DNA from: Cudoniella acicularis
Taxonomy: Eukaryota > Ascomycota > Leotiomycetes > Helotiales > Helotiaceae
DNA length: 64,000 nt
Direction: 5' to 3'
Assembly: GCA_013054445.1 (NCBI GenBank)
Contig: JAAMPI010000027.1
Coordinates: 1 to 64,000, forward strand
The translations under genes were made by a program, and so were the position numbers. Below the pieces are notes generated by a model. That model saw nothing but the letters and a program-made list of their open reading frames with translations. It did not search any database and was not told the origin of the DNA. Shown piece by piece: positions 1 through 12,029 of the stretch (within the stretch, counting starts at the first letter, position 1; the number at the start of each line of letters is the position of its first letter).

Positions 1-3000
1 GAAGTTAATTTTGACGTCGAACTTCCGACTTGCGAACCTGTAGTAAGAGTTGCAAGACTTTTACAAAGCTGAAATTTAGTTGGGAATAGGAAATAAAGTA
101 TGAACTTTACTTTGAATGGAGGGGATTGTGGGTTGCGCGAGGATAGAATGTAGGAAGTGGGGGGTAAAGATCCAGAGGTGTAGCAAGCACTATTATATGA
201 CAATAGATTCAGGAATTAAGTGGCTTGCAATAGAGAAGATACACAAAATCGGTAGTTGGCCAAATCTGATCTCACATAACTGGTGCAACTTTAATACAAT
301 TTTCAAGGAAATACATTGCTATAAAAATACTGGCTTAAAACAAAACCAATTACAAGTAGGAGAATATTACTCGGGAAATATCCCTAATTCCATGCTTAAA
401 GTTATGTGCATTTGGACTTAGAGGAAACCACTTGATTTCCTGCTCGATAAAAGTATGAGGTCTATCTTAAAGACTTGTGAAGGACTTGCGATATCGCGTA
501 CGTTCTGTCGAACGAGTTTTCACTTTACTTAAAGTATTGAAATGCAGAAAATAATGGCTAGCAATTTTTAGAATGTATATTTATCTCGTGGAAAGGATCT
601 CGTACAGACGGACAAATAGAGGTCAACGATAGGGCCAAAATCTTAATCCCTTTACCATCCATCATGTTTCGAGCGTTGTTAACACAAAGATATTACTCGC
701 TGCTTTTAGCATGATGTGCACTATAGGGTTTAGTTATGTTCTGTCGGAGGCTACGAGAAGCTGACAAAATGTGATGCTTGAATTTCCTGGCTGTGTAATT
801 TTCTTGCGCATCCTCCGTGATTCGGTTGATGCTAACATAGATCACACGAAGCTGTATACACTCGAGTAGCGGAAGTCCGATTGTTTGCTTGAAGGCGCTT
901 GCATTTCCCCGAACTTACAAGCCACTTGGCCAAACTGATTTTGAGAGCTTCACCGCTCAAACTTGCGCCTTTGAAGCATACGGAGAAGTCAACTAGAACG
1001 TCACACAGACACACGGAGTTACGCAGTCCACATCCTCAGCCTTAAGCCAAAACAGTTACATTGCACAGATCGTGTGCAGGAGTGACACACGCATGAGGCC
1101 GTTGAACTATCTATGTTCCAGATGCTTATCATTTGACAAATCATACAAACAAGGATGCGCGAGATTGTCGCCGAAATTGAATCTGGAACATAGTCATGCA
1201 AGAATCTAGCTGAATCTAACTACGTCAAGACAAATATCAGCTTGCACAGAAAGGCTGAAAGTAGAAGGAGAAGGGCCTCGAAGCATCCTATGCAATCTCC
1301 TAACTTGAAGACAGTAGTTGTGGCACAACAGCAAATATGTCTGCCTTGGAGCAACGGGGAAAAAACGCCTGCAAAATTGTAGAAACAAGCTCTTGTCGGG
1401 GTTTTATTCGAGGCTATATTCACATCCTTGTCGCCACTTTTTCTTGTTATCCCGTGCTCTCCAATAAGGATCGGAGGAAGAGAATGATTGAAGGAATGAA
1501 CGAAATTATTGGCATGAAAAGCGCCCGAAGATACGAGTCAAAATCCCCTCCCAAGGCAGCTTCCTCATCTGATGTGCCCCTTGTAGCGAAACGTTGCCGT
1601 ATCGAGGCACTGACAGGTGCAGGTTACCGTTTCTTGAGTTTTCTGGATCTGCAAGCCACCGCCTCTTCGCAGTCAGGAGGGGGCAAAGCTAGAGACGGAG
1701 AAATCGTGATACCGTTCCTCTCTTGCCTTTCTTCGAGAAGATTGAGATTATATCGGCGACTCAGCAGTGATTTGAGATCAGATCGCACTGCAGAGGGAGG
1801 AACTTCCTGATTGAGCGCAAACAACTTGGGAAGCAAAGCGTAATCAGATGGACCGTACATATACATGCACAACGGTTTTGACTTGGCATGCTGTTTCCAG
1901 GCTGGTGTTTGCTGGGTGGGCTCGTACCAGGTCAGAGTACTGCGAAGTGTCGGCTGCCTCCCTGCCTTCACGGCGGCGTGATTATTGATCGCTTAAAGAG
2001 TCTTACGTAGGCGTACACAGGTCCCGTGCGGCACATAGTCGCCGACTTGCCATGTCACTGAAGGAGTGAAGCTGATGCAGCTATGCGCGCGACTGAAAAT
2101 GGCCCGGTGAGCGAGAGTCGCACAGATGAAGAAAAAAACGGGAAAGCAGTGCAGTAATGGCGTTGATGAAGGCCAAAATAAAAATGCATACCGCAAAGGG
2201 CTTGATTCCAGGGGTCTTAATCCTTCCCTGTCTTTGATGGGAAGGTGCCGTGTGCCGAACGATTTCTGACTCGTAGTATGACACGGCATACCCAGGTGGC
2301 CGAGATCCCCGCTGCGAGGGTACCTGTGGTCCTATGGCATTCAGAATTCGCGGTACAACCTTATAACATACCTAGATAGCTCGATACAAGATTAACTCGG
2401 TCGAGAGCCATGTAGAATCAAAGGATGAATGGTGGATGAACAAACCCTTGGTCGAGGTACGGGGCCCGGCATGCCTGCAAAGGTTGCATTGCGATACATG
2501 CCTAGGGAGTCCTTGAGTCTTGACCCTTAAAATGTAAAGATTTTAAACCTTGGAAGCCCAGGGTACGGTAGGTAGAAACATTAGCATCACGCACAAAGCA
2601 GTCTTCGGCTTCTTTACCTCCTGTATTGATCTGACTCCAGCAACGGAAGGATAGATGCACAATCTCCGAAAGTCGCATTTTCCCATCGCCCCCTCAATTG
2701 ATTTGTAAATATTCCAAGAAGTTGAAGTTTGTCAGGACTTACCAACTCGCAAATATGACGTCGAAGAATTTCAATTGGATCCCGACGAGGGAAGAATCGC
2801 GTACTGAGAAAGGGAGAAAGACGGATGTCCGCCGAAATTACCTTACCGAGTCCGCCCCTGGGATGTTGGGCGGGTATGAGTGAGTGAGTATGTATGTGAG
2901 AGAGTGAGAGTGTGAGAGAGTGAAAAAACGAGAGTTGCAGATACAGTACGCTAGATGGAGATAAGGTCCCTAAATGCGGGGTAATGCCACGACCCCGCAA

Positions 3001-3405
3001 ACACCAACTTTCCAAACTCGAGTAAATACAGGAGGAAATCACATCGCAAGGACACGGTACGTATATTTATCAGTCTATTGTTTTATATTCTATATGTATG
3101 CTGCAAGCTTTGCTATGCCGTGCTATTCATATCCACGAAATATCGAACTTTTGATTTCATCTGCTGTTTTCGCAGTGTCAAAAAGCCAACGTTGCACTTA
3201 AAAGATCCCGTCGCTGAACGAAAAAAGAAAAAAAAAAGAAAAAATCTGGTAAAACAGACATGCGAGGACATTGCCCAAGCAAAAAGAAAGTCAAACGCCG
3301 CATTGCGATTCTGGTCTCATTCCATCCGTAGCAGTTTATCCTTTTACTCCAATACGCCGTAAATGCTTCCAAGTGGTCTGTGCCACGGAAATTTGAACGC
3401 AACAC
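1..3405. other. Gene-free flank
   Basis: No open frame here shows a recognisable domain, and I could not build a convincing spliced model. The frames at 1337-1810 (plus) and 1624-1971 (minus) overlap each other and look random in composition. The stretch holds a GA/GTGA-rich simple repeat near 2880 and an A-rich tract near 3221-3245. The last few hundred bases are probably the 3' flank of the minus-strand PAPS reductase gene. Confidence 0.5.
2879..2932. repeat. Imperfect GA/GTGA microsatellite
   Basis: The plus strand is a purine-rich run built from GAGT, GAGA and GTGT units. It is a degenerate simple repeat in non-coding DNA. Confidence 0.7.
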
Positions 3406-4914
3406 TTAATGACATGTAACTTCCTCCCAGTTATCCATCTTTTCCAATGCAGGCGACGGCGACGGGAAAAGGTCTTGGTTGAAACTTGGCTTGTCCTCTG
3501 GTTCCTCTGATAGCGAGAACTGGACTTGCTCAACGGCTAGTTCTGGTTGTGTGACCTCGACCTCGGCGTCGACATTTCCCAAGACTGGTGTTGACTCAGC
3601 GTCCCTCAAGATGGCAGTAGGCTTTTCAAACTTGGACTTCTGCAAAGCTGGGATCAACTGTTCAAGAATCTTGATGTTTTCAGCTGGTGCGACGGGTGAT
3701 TCAACAACTTCCATCTGCTCTGATGCCGCTGACTCCAAAACCTCACCTTCCTCGGCCGGAGCAACCTCCGAAACTATCTCCAAAGTAATAACAGGAGGCT
3801 CAATAATTTCGACGGGATCAGCGAGAGGTGCAACATCCCCGGCCTTCTCAGAAGCAGCAGTGACGGTGTCCATGGATTGGGATGATATGATTGGCTGTTC
3901 AGCAACCTTAGCGATGTCCTGGACAGGTGACTCAATAAACTCAAGAGTCTCCGACGCAGGTGACGATGTTTCTGTAACCACATCAGACTTCTCCGAAGCA
4001 GAAGACGAAGTCGACGACTCTTCAGTACCTTCAACCTTCTGCAAAGCAGTGGCGAGTTCCTCTTGTTGTCTCTTTTGTTCCATGTCGAATAAATATTGTG
4101 CGTATTTGCTTCTCTTGTTATGGATGCCGCATTCTGTCTTCGCTTGTCCCTTCCAGCGGCCAGCACGCTCATCCTCTCCTTCTTTTACTGGCTCGGTGCT
4201 GTGCCAATCTCCAACACTCTTGTATCCCCTATCCAAAAGCTCATTGTACGGGACGTTATTTTCCTTGATGTAGTCTTGAACCTGCTTGAAACTCCAGCTA
4301 GCCAAAGGATTGATCTTGATCAAGCCGGCTTCGTCAACTTCAATAATGTCAAGACTTTCTCGCTTAGCACCCTGGGAGCGTCTGCGGCCAGTGAGGACAG
4401 CAGCCACCGAAAGATCAGAGTAGGCGCGCTGAGCAGGCTCAACCTTGGCAACCCAGTCGTACAAATCGGCATTGGTCTTCCACAATTCCTGTCCATGTCG
4501 TGCCTCAAACTCTGCAGTTGTGTTGACCCCCTCGGGTTTATATACGTGGAGGTTGACATTGGGGTAGCGTGCTTTTGTTCTTTCAACGAGAGTCAGGGTC
4601 TCTTGGAAGTGGTATAGCGTGTCGAGGAAAATGGCGTCGATCGTGGGAGCAGTGGGGGTTTCGATCTGAAGTTTTGAGAGCATATCGAGCGTGACAAGCC
4701 CAGATACGCCAAAGGCCGTGGTCTGGTAAAGGTTTGGGAAGGTCAATTTGCACCAGCGAAGGATGTCCAGTGTTGAAAGGTTGTTTAGGGTGTTGTTCAG
4801 GAATTTGAGGTGTTGCTTCGTTAGCATAATCTGAGGCAGAGCGCCAGAGGACGATGCACCGGAGGCATATCCAGACTCGAGGTTCGAGGTGGCTGATTCT
4901 CTGTGTAGACCCAT
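3406..4914 (-). CDS. MET16: Phosphoadenosine phosphosulfate (PAPS) reductase with long acidic C-terminal tail
   Basis: Reduces PAPS to sulfite with thioredoxin as electron donor, in cytosolic sulfate assimilation. One uninterrupted frame of 502 residues starts at the ATG ending at 4914. Residues ~30-275 form the PAPS reductase domain. It has a PP-loop-like start (TTAFGVSGLV, 65-74), AIFLDTLYHFQET (94-106), LTGRRRSQGAKR (174-185) and the catalytic-cysteine motif ECGIH (261-265). That motif has a single Cys, as in PAPS reductases; APS reductases carry extra Fe-S cysteines. After residue ~275 the protein runs on for about 225 residues of Glu/Val/Pro/Ser-rich sequence with imperfect repeats of the type E-x-I/V-E-S/P-P-V. 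As I recall, the usual enzyme ends shortly after the ECGxH segment. Two decamers 110-140 bp upstream may be binding sites for the sulfur regulator. The enzymatic call is very secure; the role of the tail is unknown. Confidence 0.95.
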   Translation of the reverse strand: MGLHRESATSNLESGYASGASSSGALPQIMLTKQHLKFLNNTLNNLSTLDILRWCKLTFPNLYQTTAFGVSGLVTLDMLSKLQIETPTAPTIDAIFLDTLYHFQETLTLVERTKARYPNVNLHVYKPEGVNTTAEFEARHGQELWKTNADLYDWVAKVEPAQRAYSDLSVAAVLTGRRRSQGAKRESLDIIEVDEAGLIKINPLASWSFKQVQDYIKENNVPYNELLDRGYKSVGDWHSTEPVKEGEDERAGRWKGQAKTECGIHNKRSKYAQYLFDMEQKRQQEELATALQKVEGTEESSTSSSASEKSDVVTETSSPASETLEFIESPVQDIAKVAEQPIISSQSMDTVTAASEKAGDVAPLADPVEIIEPPVITLEIVSEVAPAEEGEVLESAASEQMEVVESPVAPAENIKILEQLIPALQKSKFEKPTAILRDAESTPVLGNVDAEVEVTQPELAVEQVQFSLSEEPEDKPSFNQDLFPSPSPALEKMDNWEEVTCH

Positions 4915-5023
4915 GGCGTTGATGTGGAGGGTAGATGGGGGGTGGTGTTGGTGTTTGGGGATGCGTGGGGTGTGAAGGTTGCGTTTGAGGGGAAGTTGGG
5001 TATATTCACTGGTCGACAGGCCA

Positions 5024-5053
5024 ATGGTGCAATATCAAGTGAGATGGTGCAAT
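5024..5053 (+). promoter_or_regulatory. Twin ATGGTGCAAT decamers upstream of PAPS reductase
   Basis: Identical decamers lie at 5024-5033 and 5044-5053, exactly 20 bp apart (two helical turns), 110-139 bp upstream of the PAPS reductase ATG. Each matches 9 of 10 positions of ATGRYRYCAT, the consensus reported for the fungal sulfur regulator CYS-3 (MetR type). The same decamer recurs at 16322 and 20972. The regulatory role is inference. Confidence 0.5.
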
Positions 5054-6200
5054 CGCTCTAAGGTGGGGAGTAAGGGAAGTATTGCCAGAGCCGAGCTAGT
5101 ATAAAGAAGTCAAGACAAGGAGGTGCGGAGAAGTCTCAGGAACTTCAGAAAGTGATCAATGCGTGGAAGATGACGTCTGGCACTTGGTCAAGGCAGAAGA
5201 GGGGCAGTCATTGTATATAAAGAGAAGAAGAGCACACGAGTGTGGAGCCATGGAGCCGTGGAGGAAGATGTATTACCAATGAGGATTCCTAATCGGAATT
5301 GCAGTGCTCTGGCGGTCTGTCACTGCCTGCCGCAGACTTATCCGCATCCATGACTGGCATTGGCATGGTGGGCTTCGTCTCAGCTCGAGGGCTCCTTGGC
5401 CCTCTGGCCCTCGTCGACGTTGACTCTGCGAACAATAGCCTGGTGGTGCCGACTTCGCCATCGATGATGGACTTTTTTTTTGTGCAGCACCGTTAGAGAT
5501 CTCAGCACGCCATTTCCGCTAGACCAGATGCGGTATCGTTTGTTGAAAGCCTCGGCTAGCGCGATCGATCAGCCCTTCGAACCCCTTGTCGGCTCAGGGA
5601 CTCTGGGATTGTGATTGGCCCGTGCTGACTTCGTTTTACCAGCCATCTGTGCATCACAAAAACTACACGCACGAAGCGCTTCTGGTTTCCTTCCCCTTCA
5701 GGACGCACAACCACTACGCCTTCGTAGTCGAGGCGGCTGATTATCCGTCGCACGCCCAGGTACACAAAAGAGCCCCTTCCAATTATAGATGGCCGGTGGT
5801 AGAACCTGGAATTGTTGCGGAGGAAGGTCGATACGCTGAAGACCGCAGCCACGCCTTCCAGGCTCGTACTGGGGGCCTTTGTGTGCATCCTACAGGCTGT
5901 CTTTCTGCTTTTTGCTCCCTTCGATCTGAGTGGTCAGAGGCCTGCTGATTTTACTGTAATTCTTCCAATCCGACTAGCTCTTGGCCTCCTCTCCTGGGCG
6001 CGGCACCAGTCGACCGAAGACGCTTGCGGTGGGGAAGAGGCCGATGTCGACGATGTCGCCATATCCCGTGACCTTTTTGATTCAACAGCGGTAGATCACG
6101 TACCTAGGTAGACGAGGTAGAGCAGCGGAGAATTGCTTACCTGATCAAAGACGATCTGCCACCAGTCCCCGGTGCCGACTTGGAACCTTCCCTAGCGCCG

Positions 6201-6231
6201 TGTGGATGTGGATGTGGATGTGGATGTGGAT
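6201..6231. repeat. Hexanucleotide tandem repeat (TGTGGA)5
   Basis: Five perfect copies of TGTGGA in intergenic DNA. The array would be a length-polymorphic marker. Confidence 0.9.
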
Positions 6232-9200
6232 TCGAGAACAAAGCAGCCTTTCAGCCTTGCTGGCGAGGCTGATGCAATAGGAAGGTCTTTAGTACTCTTT
6301 ACCTCCCCAGGTGCTAACCCTCGAGGCTGCTTCCTCGCTTCCCAATTCTCCCAGTGTTGCATCTGCCCGGCAACCGACCTCGATCCTACCCTGCCGCCTG
6401 CGTGGATTCCTCACACTCCATACTCCACACAGATCCTGGTTTTGCAAATACCGGTACAAGACTTCGTTCTATCGTCGGAGATGGAGCAACATGGCAGGTA
6501 ACTTCCACGTGTAACTGGCAGCTGCATAGTAGAAACGACTTGACTGACTTTGCGCTCTTTAGGTAACTAGCGTCCAATGTCCTTTGAATGCCGATATTAC
6601 GACCTTGCAGGGTATTTTGATGTCCCTGATGACCCTGATTCCCAATTGATGCACAGCAATTCCCAGCACCTCGCCCATTCCGAGCATTCCCGTCTTCGCG
6701 AAGAGAGAAAAGTTCGGACAGGAACTGAAGTGGAAGCTGCTTGAAGCTGGCCGTCTTAAATTCCACTTTGAGCCAGGACCCACGCCACTTGAGAAGAATC
6801 TTTCTGGCTTTGTTTTGGGTGAATGTCACTGAATGGTCAAAGAAGCTAGGAAATCCTCCCGTCTTACTTCGGCGCGCCCGCCATAGGGAACAGCTTTACT
6901 TGACAATATTAAACACGCATGCCAGAAGTACCGGGCCACTTGGATACATCAGCTGAAAACGCCACCCCGTCCAAGGCGGAAAGCTTATCGAGGAAAGGAA
7001 CTTTAAGCATGCAACTATGCTTCAAGGGTTGGAAGTACAGTATCTCCTCCTACGTCGGTGAAGCACATGGAACTCCTGAACCTAGCTCAGTGTTTAGCAA
7101 GTACCCGGAAGAATATTTTCAAACCGCCCATTCCTGATTATTTTTGACCAATGATCCCGTTCTTCAAACAACGTGTTGAGGGATGCACCTCCAAGGATTG
7201 AGCACCTTTTGCTTCATCTGACGCCTGTCCAAGACCGTTTTAACAAACCAAACTTTTGGTATCAACGGCCTACAAACTCGGACTAGAGCAGAAGCTTGCT
7301 GTATCAAGGCCACATTAAGTCCCTATTCGAGCCAGAAGCCGAAAAGTATCGTTGTGGAGGCCAGATATGTTCCAAGCCAGGGTATTGAAGCTACCTTCAG
7401 GGATTCTCTACAGCTCCATAACCATCAATCAACTGGATTGAGGCATGTGCCTTATCGTTGAAGGTCCATAATATGACCAGTGCTCAAACCAAATGTTCTT
7501 GTATTGAGGTGTATTTTGAGCAACTACTCCGACCCGCCTTGGGCGGATGACCGGTGATGATGAATTTTCATTGATGAATGGAAAGCCTCAAGGAAAGCAG
7601 GCGGTTGAATATTTCAGATGGCACCAAGAAAGAATTTTCGTGATCTTGCTGCTGATTGTGCTGATGAACTATCCTATCCTAGCACATCAACGAGTGGTCT
7701 TGAGCTTCTAGATTGTAGCAAAGTTTCACGAAATTCAGCCATCCACAGTCACCCATGGCCCACCTGGCTATACTCCCATAGCTTTAGTACCACTTGGCAC
7801 CGGAGAAGAGCAAAAGAAGCAGGTGACCTCATCCAGACCTTTTCATTTGCCTTTCTTAGCTGGAGTGGAATTACAAGAATGTTCCTCGCGATCCTACTTC
7901 GAACCCTGGAAATTTATTCTCGCCGCTTTTCCTCATCGTGGTATCCCCTTTCCAGGTGCTCATACGTCAGTATCAAAAATTCCAAAAAAAAAAAAATAGA
8001 TGTTTCCCTAAAAGAGAAGGAAAAAAAAAACCGTTTTCTAGGTACTCCATGCAATGAAACTCTCCCCATGCAGGGCTGGGGTAGGAAAAGCTTACCTCGT
8101 AATGCCCAACGTACATACCGCCATTTTCAGCCGCTGCCACCAAAATGCCACGTCGCTTTGTCCGTGGCTTGCAGGTAAGATGGAGTCCCTTCGCTCAAAG
8201 CGCCCAGCGGCTGACTCGATACCACTCTCCTTGTTATCGACCACTTGTCGAACGCCTCCTCCTTCAAGACGAAGATTGGAAATTGGACGTCGTAAGATGC
8301 ATTCTTTCGGGCTGCTGGAGATGCCGAGCTGAAAGATCGCCTACCTTCCTGTGGGCGCCGGCTCTACTAGATTTAGAAGTTAGAAACGCTGTGTGGTCGA
8401 AGCAAGACAGCGAGATGAGCGGCGCGGGCTACCATCTCACTGCCTTGGATTCACCCTACACTTACTCCTTGTCGCCACAGGATTTCAACCTGCTCTAAAC
8501 AGTGTTGACAAAGAACTATCGACTTTGGTTGTGGAAATCTGTCATTGTGTTCAAAAGACGAGGAAGGAAGGAGGTTTGAATTTTGTTCGACGATGCTTGG
8601 CTTTAGCCTGTCGCGGCTGCGCAGGTTCGCGCAGGTATGCAGAGCGACAATGTGTAACACAAGGAGAGGAACCGTCCCATGGAGATGGAAAGGCACAACT
8701 TCTGGAATTGCGGTGCTTGGTCATGATGGTTGGTGCCAACTTTGTGGTGAATATGATATACTATTGCTCCGTGACTTCTAGTAATTCAATACAGATCTAG
8801 TGCTGTATCTGCTTCTGCAACCTGTTCTTTTTAATCTAGTTGGGCTTCACCGCGCAGACAGTGAATCAAAATAAGCCTATCTCTGCATTTCACCAGTGCA
8901 CTTTATAGATGTGGAGTGACCTAAGAGTGCTTCAGTTACCTGTAACAACCTTTAACAACCTTTGTTTTTATACACAGGAAACAACTACCCTCTTGTACAA
9001 GTGTAGGCTCGGTGTTGCTGCCAGGGTCATTCCTTTCCATCTTTTCCCTCTTCTGTTCCGCGGTCGCCTTTCAGAAACCAGACAGAGTACTTTAAAAGTA
9101 TTAAATAACTAGCATTTAAAAGAGCAGGCAAGTAGCTAAGGCACACCAGAAAAAAGAATCAAGCAGGAGTTCTTGCTTCTCATAATATTTTTCAGTAACA

Positions 9201-10167
9201 TGGAGTTTATTTTTTCAAGTGTTGAGTGAGGTACCTCTGCCCCTATAAACACGTGACCCGTCATTCCCTGAAAAAGAATATACATCGTAAATGTCTCCTC
9301 TACCTTTACAATAGGAGCTTTCATCTCGAGTCTTTACAGACAAGAATGCTAGGGATAATGGTAGTGATGATAGTTGGGAGAAGTCACTGTGTTGAATCAG
9401 TGTTGAGGTTTAAAATGAAATGATTATTGTTGGTTATGGGATAAATTTTCAGGAAAGATTAAGGAAGAGAATCTAGAAAAGAGGGATACGATTTAGGAAT
9501 GCGTGAAGGCCTCTTGATTTCATATGTTATTATCGTTGATAATACTTTGATTATACTATAGATACAAAATTTAATTGTTATAAAAAATAGAGCTTAGAAT
9601 AGCTCGCCAGCATACAACGCATCTGCTATTTACTTGATTTACATGTAGAAGGATTTGTGAAATATGACTTCTCACACCCTTCTATTCTCCTGTTCAATGT
9701 GGTGTGGAATGTATACTCGAACAATGACGTATGTGAAATCCGGAATTTCAGCAGTGTGGCAGCAATAGTCACGTCTCAACTCGCAATAAGAATCAGCCAC
9801 ACCATTTTCTCGAAAAAAACTGTATTTTGGGGAGAGACTCAGGAAGACTCTTAACAATTCCCTTAAGCAGATCACTTGGCTCTTTACAAGTTGACTATAA
9901 ATAGTGTTGAAAACCAACCTCCTCAAGGAGAAAAGGGATACCGGAAGTTTTGCGCGAAAATTATGTCATAGGCCCCGAGTTGGTCCCTGATTTTAATGCC
10001 TGTGACTCGCTGAATGAGGCAAAGCGGCTGGTCAAAGCGGGCGTGCACAGAGAGCATATCTGCAACTACCCCTCCATCCCTCCATCAACAGCCTCAGCAA
10101 TCTTTGCACCACATCCTTTGTGCTGCTACAACAGCATTTTCGCACAACTCGACTGCGCGCAAACGCG

Positions 10168-11592
10168 ATGGCCGACACTGCGAAAATATCCCGAGCTGGC
10201 CGCCCGAGCTTGGGAGGCATGCGAAGCAGCTCATATCTCCAGGAGCACCAACAATATCGTCCCCCGCAACCTGACGGACATGAGGGGATTGATAGTATTG
10301 TCGAGAGAACACAAAGCGCAACCCTGGGCTCAAGTCCCCAGATCAAGCCCTACAGCGGCGTACCATCTCCATCGTCACCTCCAAAAATCATCGACAGTGG
10401 CCTCAACCACACATTATCGCACACGAATTGCCAACCCGCACCCGGCTCGACCTCCGATAGACTCGTCGCAACCATAATTTACAAGACCAAATCTCCCCGA
10501 GTTTCCATCACCGAATATCCCACTGACCGCGCACCTCCTTCTCCCATCCCAAGTGCTGCCACTCGCGCAATCCCTCCAAACCTAGCACCGACACGCACAC
10601 TCTCCCGATTCCCTCTTGAACCACCCCCACCAGACCCAGAACCGCTCGACCATCTCTACGGCAGCTATATCTCGCCTCTCTGCCTCACCTCCTTTTTGCA
10701 CCTCATCTCAAGCCTCCCCTCAAAACCCGGTTCACACACCCTCACTTCCTCCCACCGCTGCCTCGACAACCCCACACACCCTTCCATCGTCGAGCTCACA
10801 TTCTCCCCTACACCTGACCCAACCTACCTCACAATCTCAGACCTCCGCAAACACGAACTCATCTACCGCTTTGAGCGAGAATGGAACGTCGATGTCATCC
10901 TCCAGCCCGATACCATCCTCCGGCGATATCCGCGGCTCGTGGTATTCGACATGGACAGCACGCTCATTGAACAAGAAGTTATCGATTTGATCGCGGCCTC
11001 CATCGGCGTTGAAGCTCAAGTTTCCGCCATAACAGCACGAGCCATGAATGGCGAGCTTGATTTTTCATCCTCTTTCCGCGAGCGTGTCAAGTTGCTCAAA
11101 GGCGTAGACGCACACATTTTCACACACCTTCAGAATGTTATTACACCCACGAAAGGAGTTCACGAATTAATTAAGGCATTGAAGAGAATGGGCTGCAAGA
11201 CTGCCGTTCTATCCGGAGGTTTCATTCCATTGACGCAGTGGCTCGCGGACTCTTTGGGAATTGACTACGCTTATGCCAACTCCCTCGAATCTGATCCCGC
11301 TACTCACACCTTGACCGGCGAGGTTGTTGGTGATATTGTGAACGCTGAGCGTAAGCGCGACCTCTTGCTTGAAATAGCTGCCAAGGAAGGCGTCCCAAGG
11401 GATCAAGTCATAGCCGTAGGTGACGGAGCAAATGATTTACTGATGATGAAAGCTGCGGGAATGGGTGTAGCTTGGAATGCCAAGCCAGTTGTGCAGATGG
11501 AGGCGCAGGCGCGATTGAATGGGGAGAGCTTATTGGATTTGCTACATGTGTTTGGGTTGACTGCTGAGGAGGTTGATGTGCTGATTCGGTAG
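10168..11592 (+). CDS. SER2: Phosphoserine phosphatase (HAD superfamily)
   Basis: Hydrolyses O-phosphoserine to serine, the last step of the phosphorylated serine pathway, which feeds cysteine synthesis. One frame gives 474 residues from the ATG at 10168. An in-frame GTG 48 nt upstream is unlikely as a eukaryotic start. The HAD catalytic domain fills the C-terminal half. Motif I is FDMDSTL (nucleophile Asp about 261), followed by the SerB-type cap with an RVKLLKG segment, motif II LSGGF, and motif III GDGANDLLMM. The first ~250 residues are Pro/Ser-rich with a moderately conserved stretch. This makes the protein clearly longer than the ~310-residue yeast enzyme, as I recall is common in filamentous fungi. 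The frame is unbroken and the 3' end is a plain TAG. Its position between two sulfate-assimilation genes is notable because serine is the carbon acceptor for reduced sulfur. Confidence 0.93.
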   Translation: MADTAKISRAGRPSLGGMRSSSYLQEHQQYRPPQPDGHEGIDSIVERTQSATLGSSPQIKPYSGVPSPSSPPKIIDSGLNHTLSHTNCQPAPGSTSDRLVATIIYKTKSPRVSITEYPTDRAPPSPIPSAATRAIPPNLAPTRTLSRFPLEPPPPDPEPLDHLYGSYISPLCLTSFLHLISSLPSKPGSHTLTSSHRCLDNPTHPSIVELTFSPTPDPTYLTISDLRKHELIYRFEREWNVDVILQPDTILRRYPRLVVFDMDSTLIEQEVIDLIAASIGVEAQVSAITARAMNGELDFSSSFRERVKLLKGVDAHIFTHLQNVITPTKGVHELIKALKRMGCKTAVLSGGFIPLTQWLADSLGIDYAYANSLESDPATHTLTGEVVGDIVNAERKRDLLLEIAAKEGVPRDQVIAVGDGANDLLMMKAAGMGVAWNAKPVVQMEAQARLNGESLLDLLHVFGLTAEEVDVLIR

Positions 11593-12029
11593 TTCCTGCC
11601 AATCAGACTTGACTCACAAGTTCCTCCTGTAGTTGTCTCGCAGTGACTTTCGAACCATATTCATGGATTTACGGAGAAACACCGGAGTAGGGGTCAAGAA
11701 GTAGAATAGAAACGCGGTGTCGGTGTTGGCGGGATTTGCTGTTCCTTGCTACTCGTGGCATTTTGGCCCAGATATCCCATACGAATGATCTTTTTGATAT
11801 CATTCACTTCAAGTTGAGCAAAACAATACAAGAAGTTAGATTTCAGGAATAAGGTATTGCTCCCTACAGCAACCGTTTCCTAGATACACTTGGAGGCGCT
11901 TTCCGTATCCTACAACTTAGCCTATAGCCAATAGTAGCATAAGTTGCTAACCTTTTGTAATTCCATAATACATTTGCCTCTATGATGCCTTTGTTGTTCC
12001 TGCCCAATCCGTTTTTTTACCATGCCATT
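11593..12029. other. Convergent intergenic region
   Basis: A 437-nt spacer between the 3' ends of the converging phosphatase and 1111-residue protein genes. It presumably holds both polyadenylation regions. I see no gene in it. Confidence 0.6.

Larger units (their letters stand above)
4915..10167. other. Long intergenic region
   Basis: About 5.2 kb lies between the divergent PAPS reductase and phosphoserine phosphatase genes. I see no recognisable protein. Open frames (for example 5586-5948, 7618-8178, 8145-8498) lack domains and have no coherent continuation through introns. It contains a hexanucleotide repeat at 6201-6231, A-runs near 7984 and 8024, and an AT-rich part at about 9100-9950. 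A lineage-specific gene or non-coding RNA cannot be excluded. Confidence 0.45.

Noticed and set aside
1337..1971. Overlapping open frames on both strands
   Set aside because: No domain, no splice-supported extension, random-looking composition.
3479..4273. 264-codon plus-strand open frame
   Set aside because: It is antisense to the PAPS reductase tail and arises from its codon bias.
5210..5220. TATATAAAG on the plus strand
   Set aside because: No plus-strand gene follows, and it has the wrong orientation for PAPS reductase.
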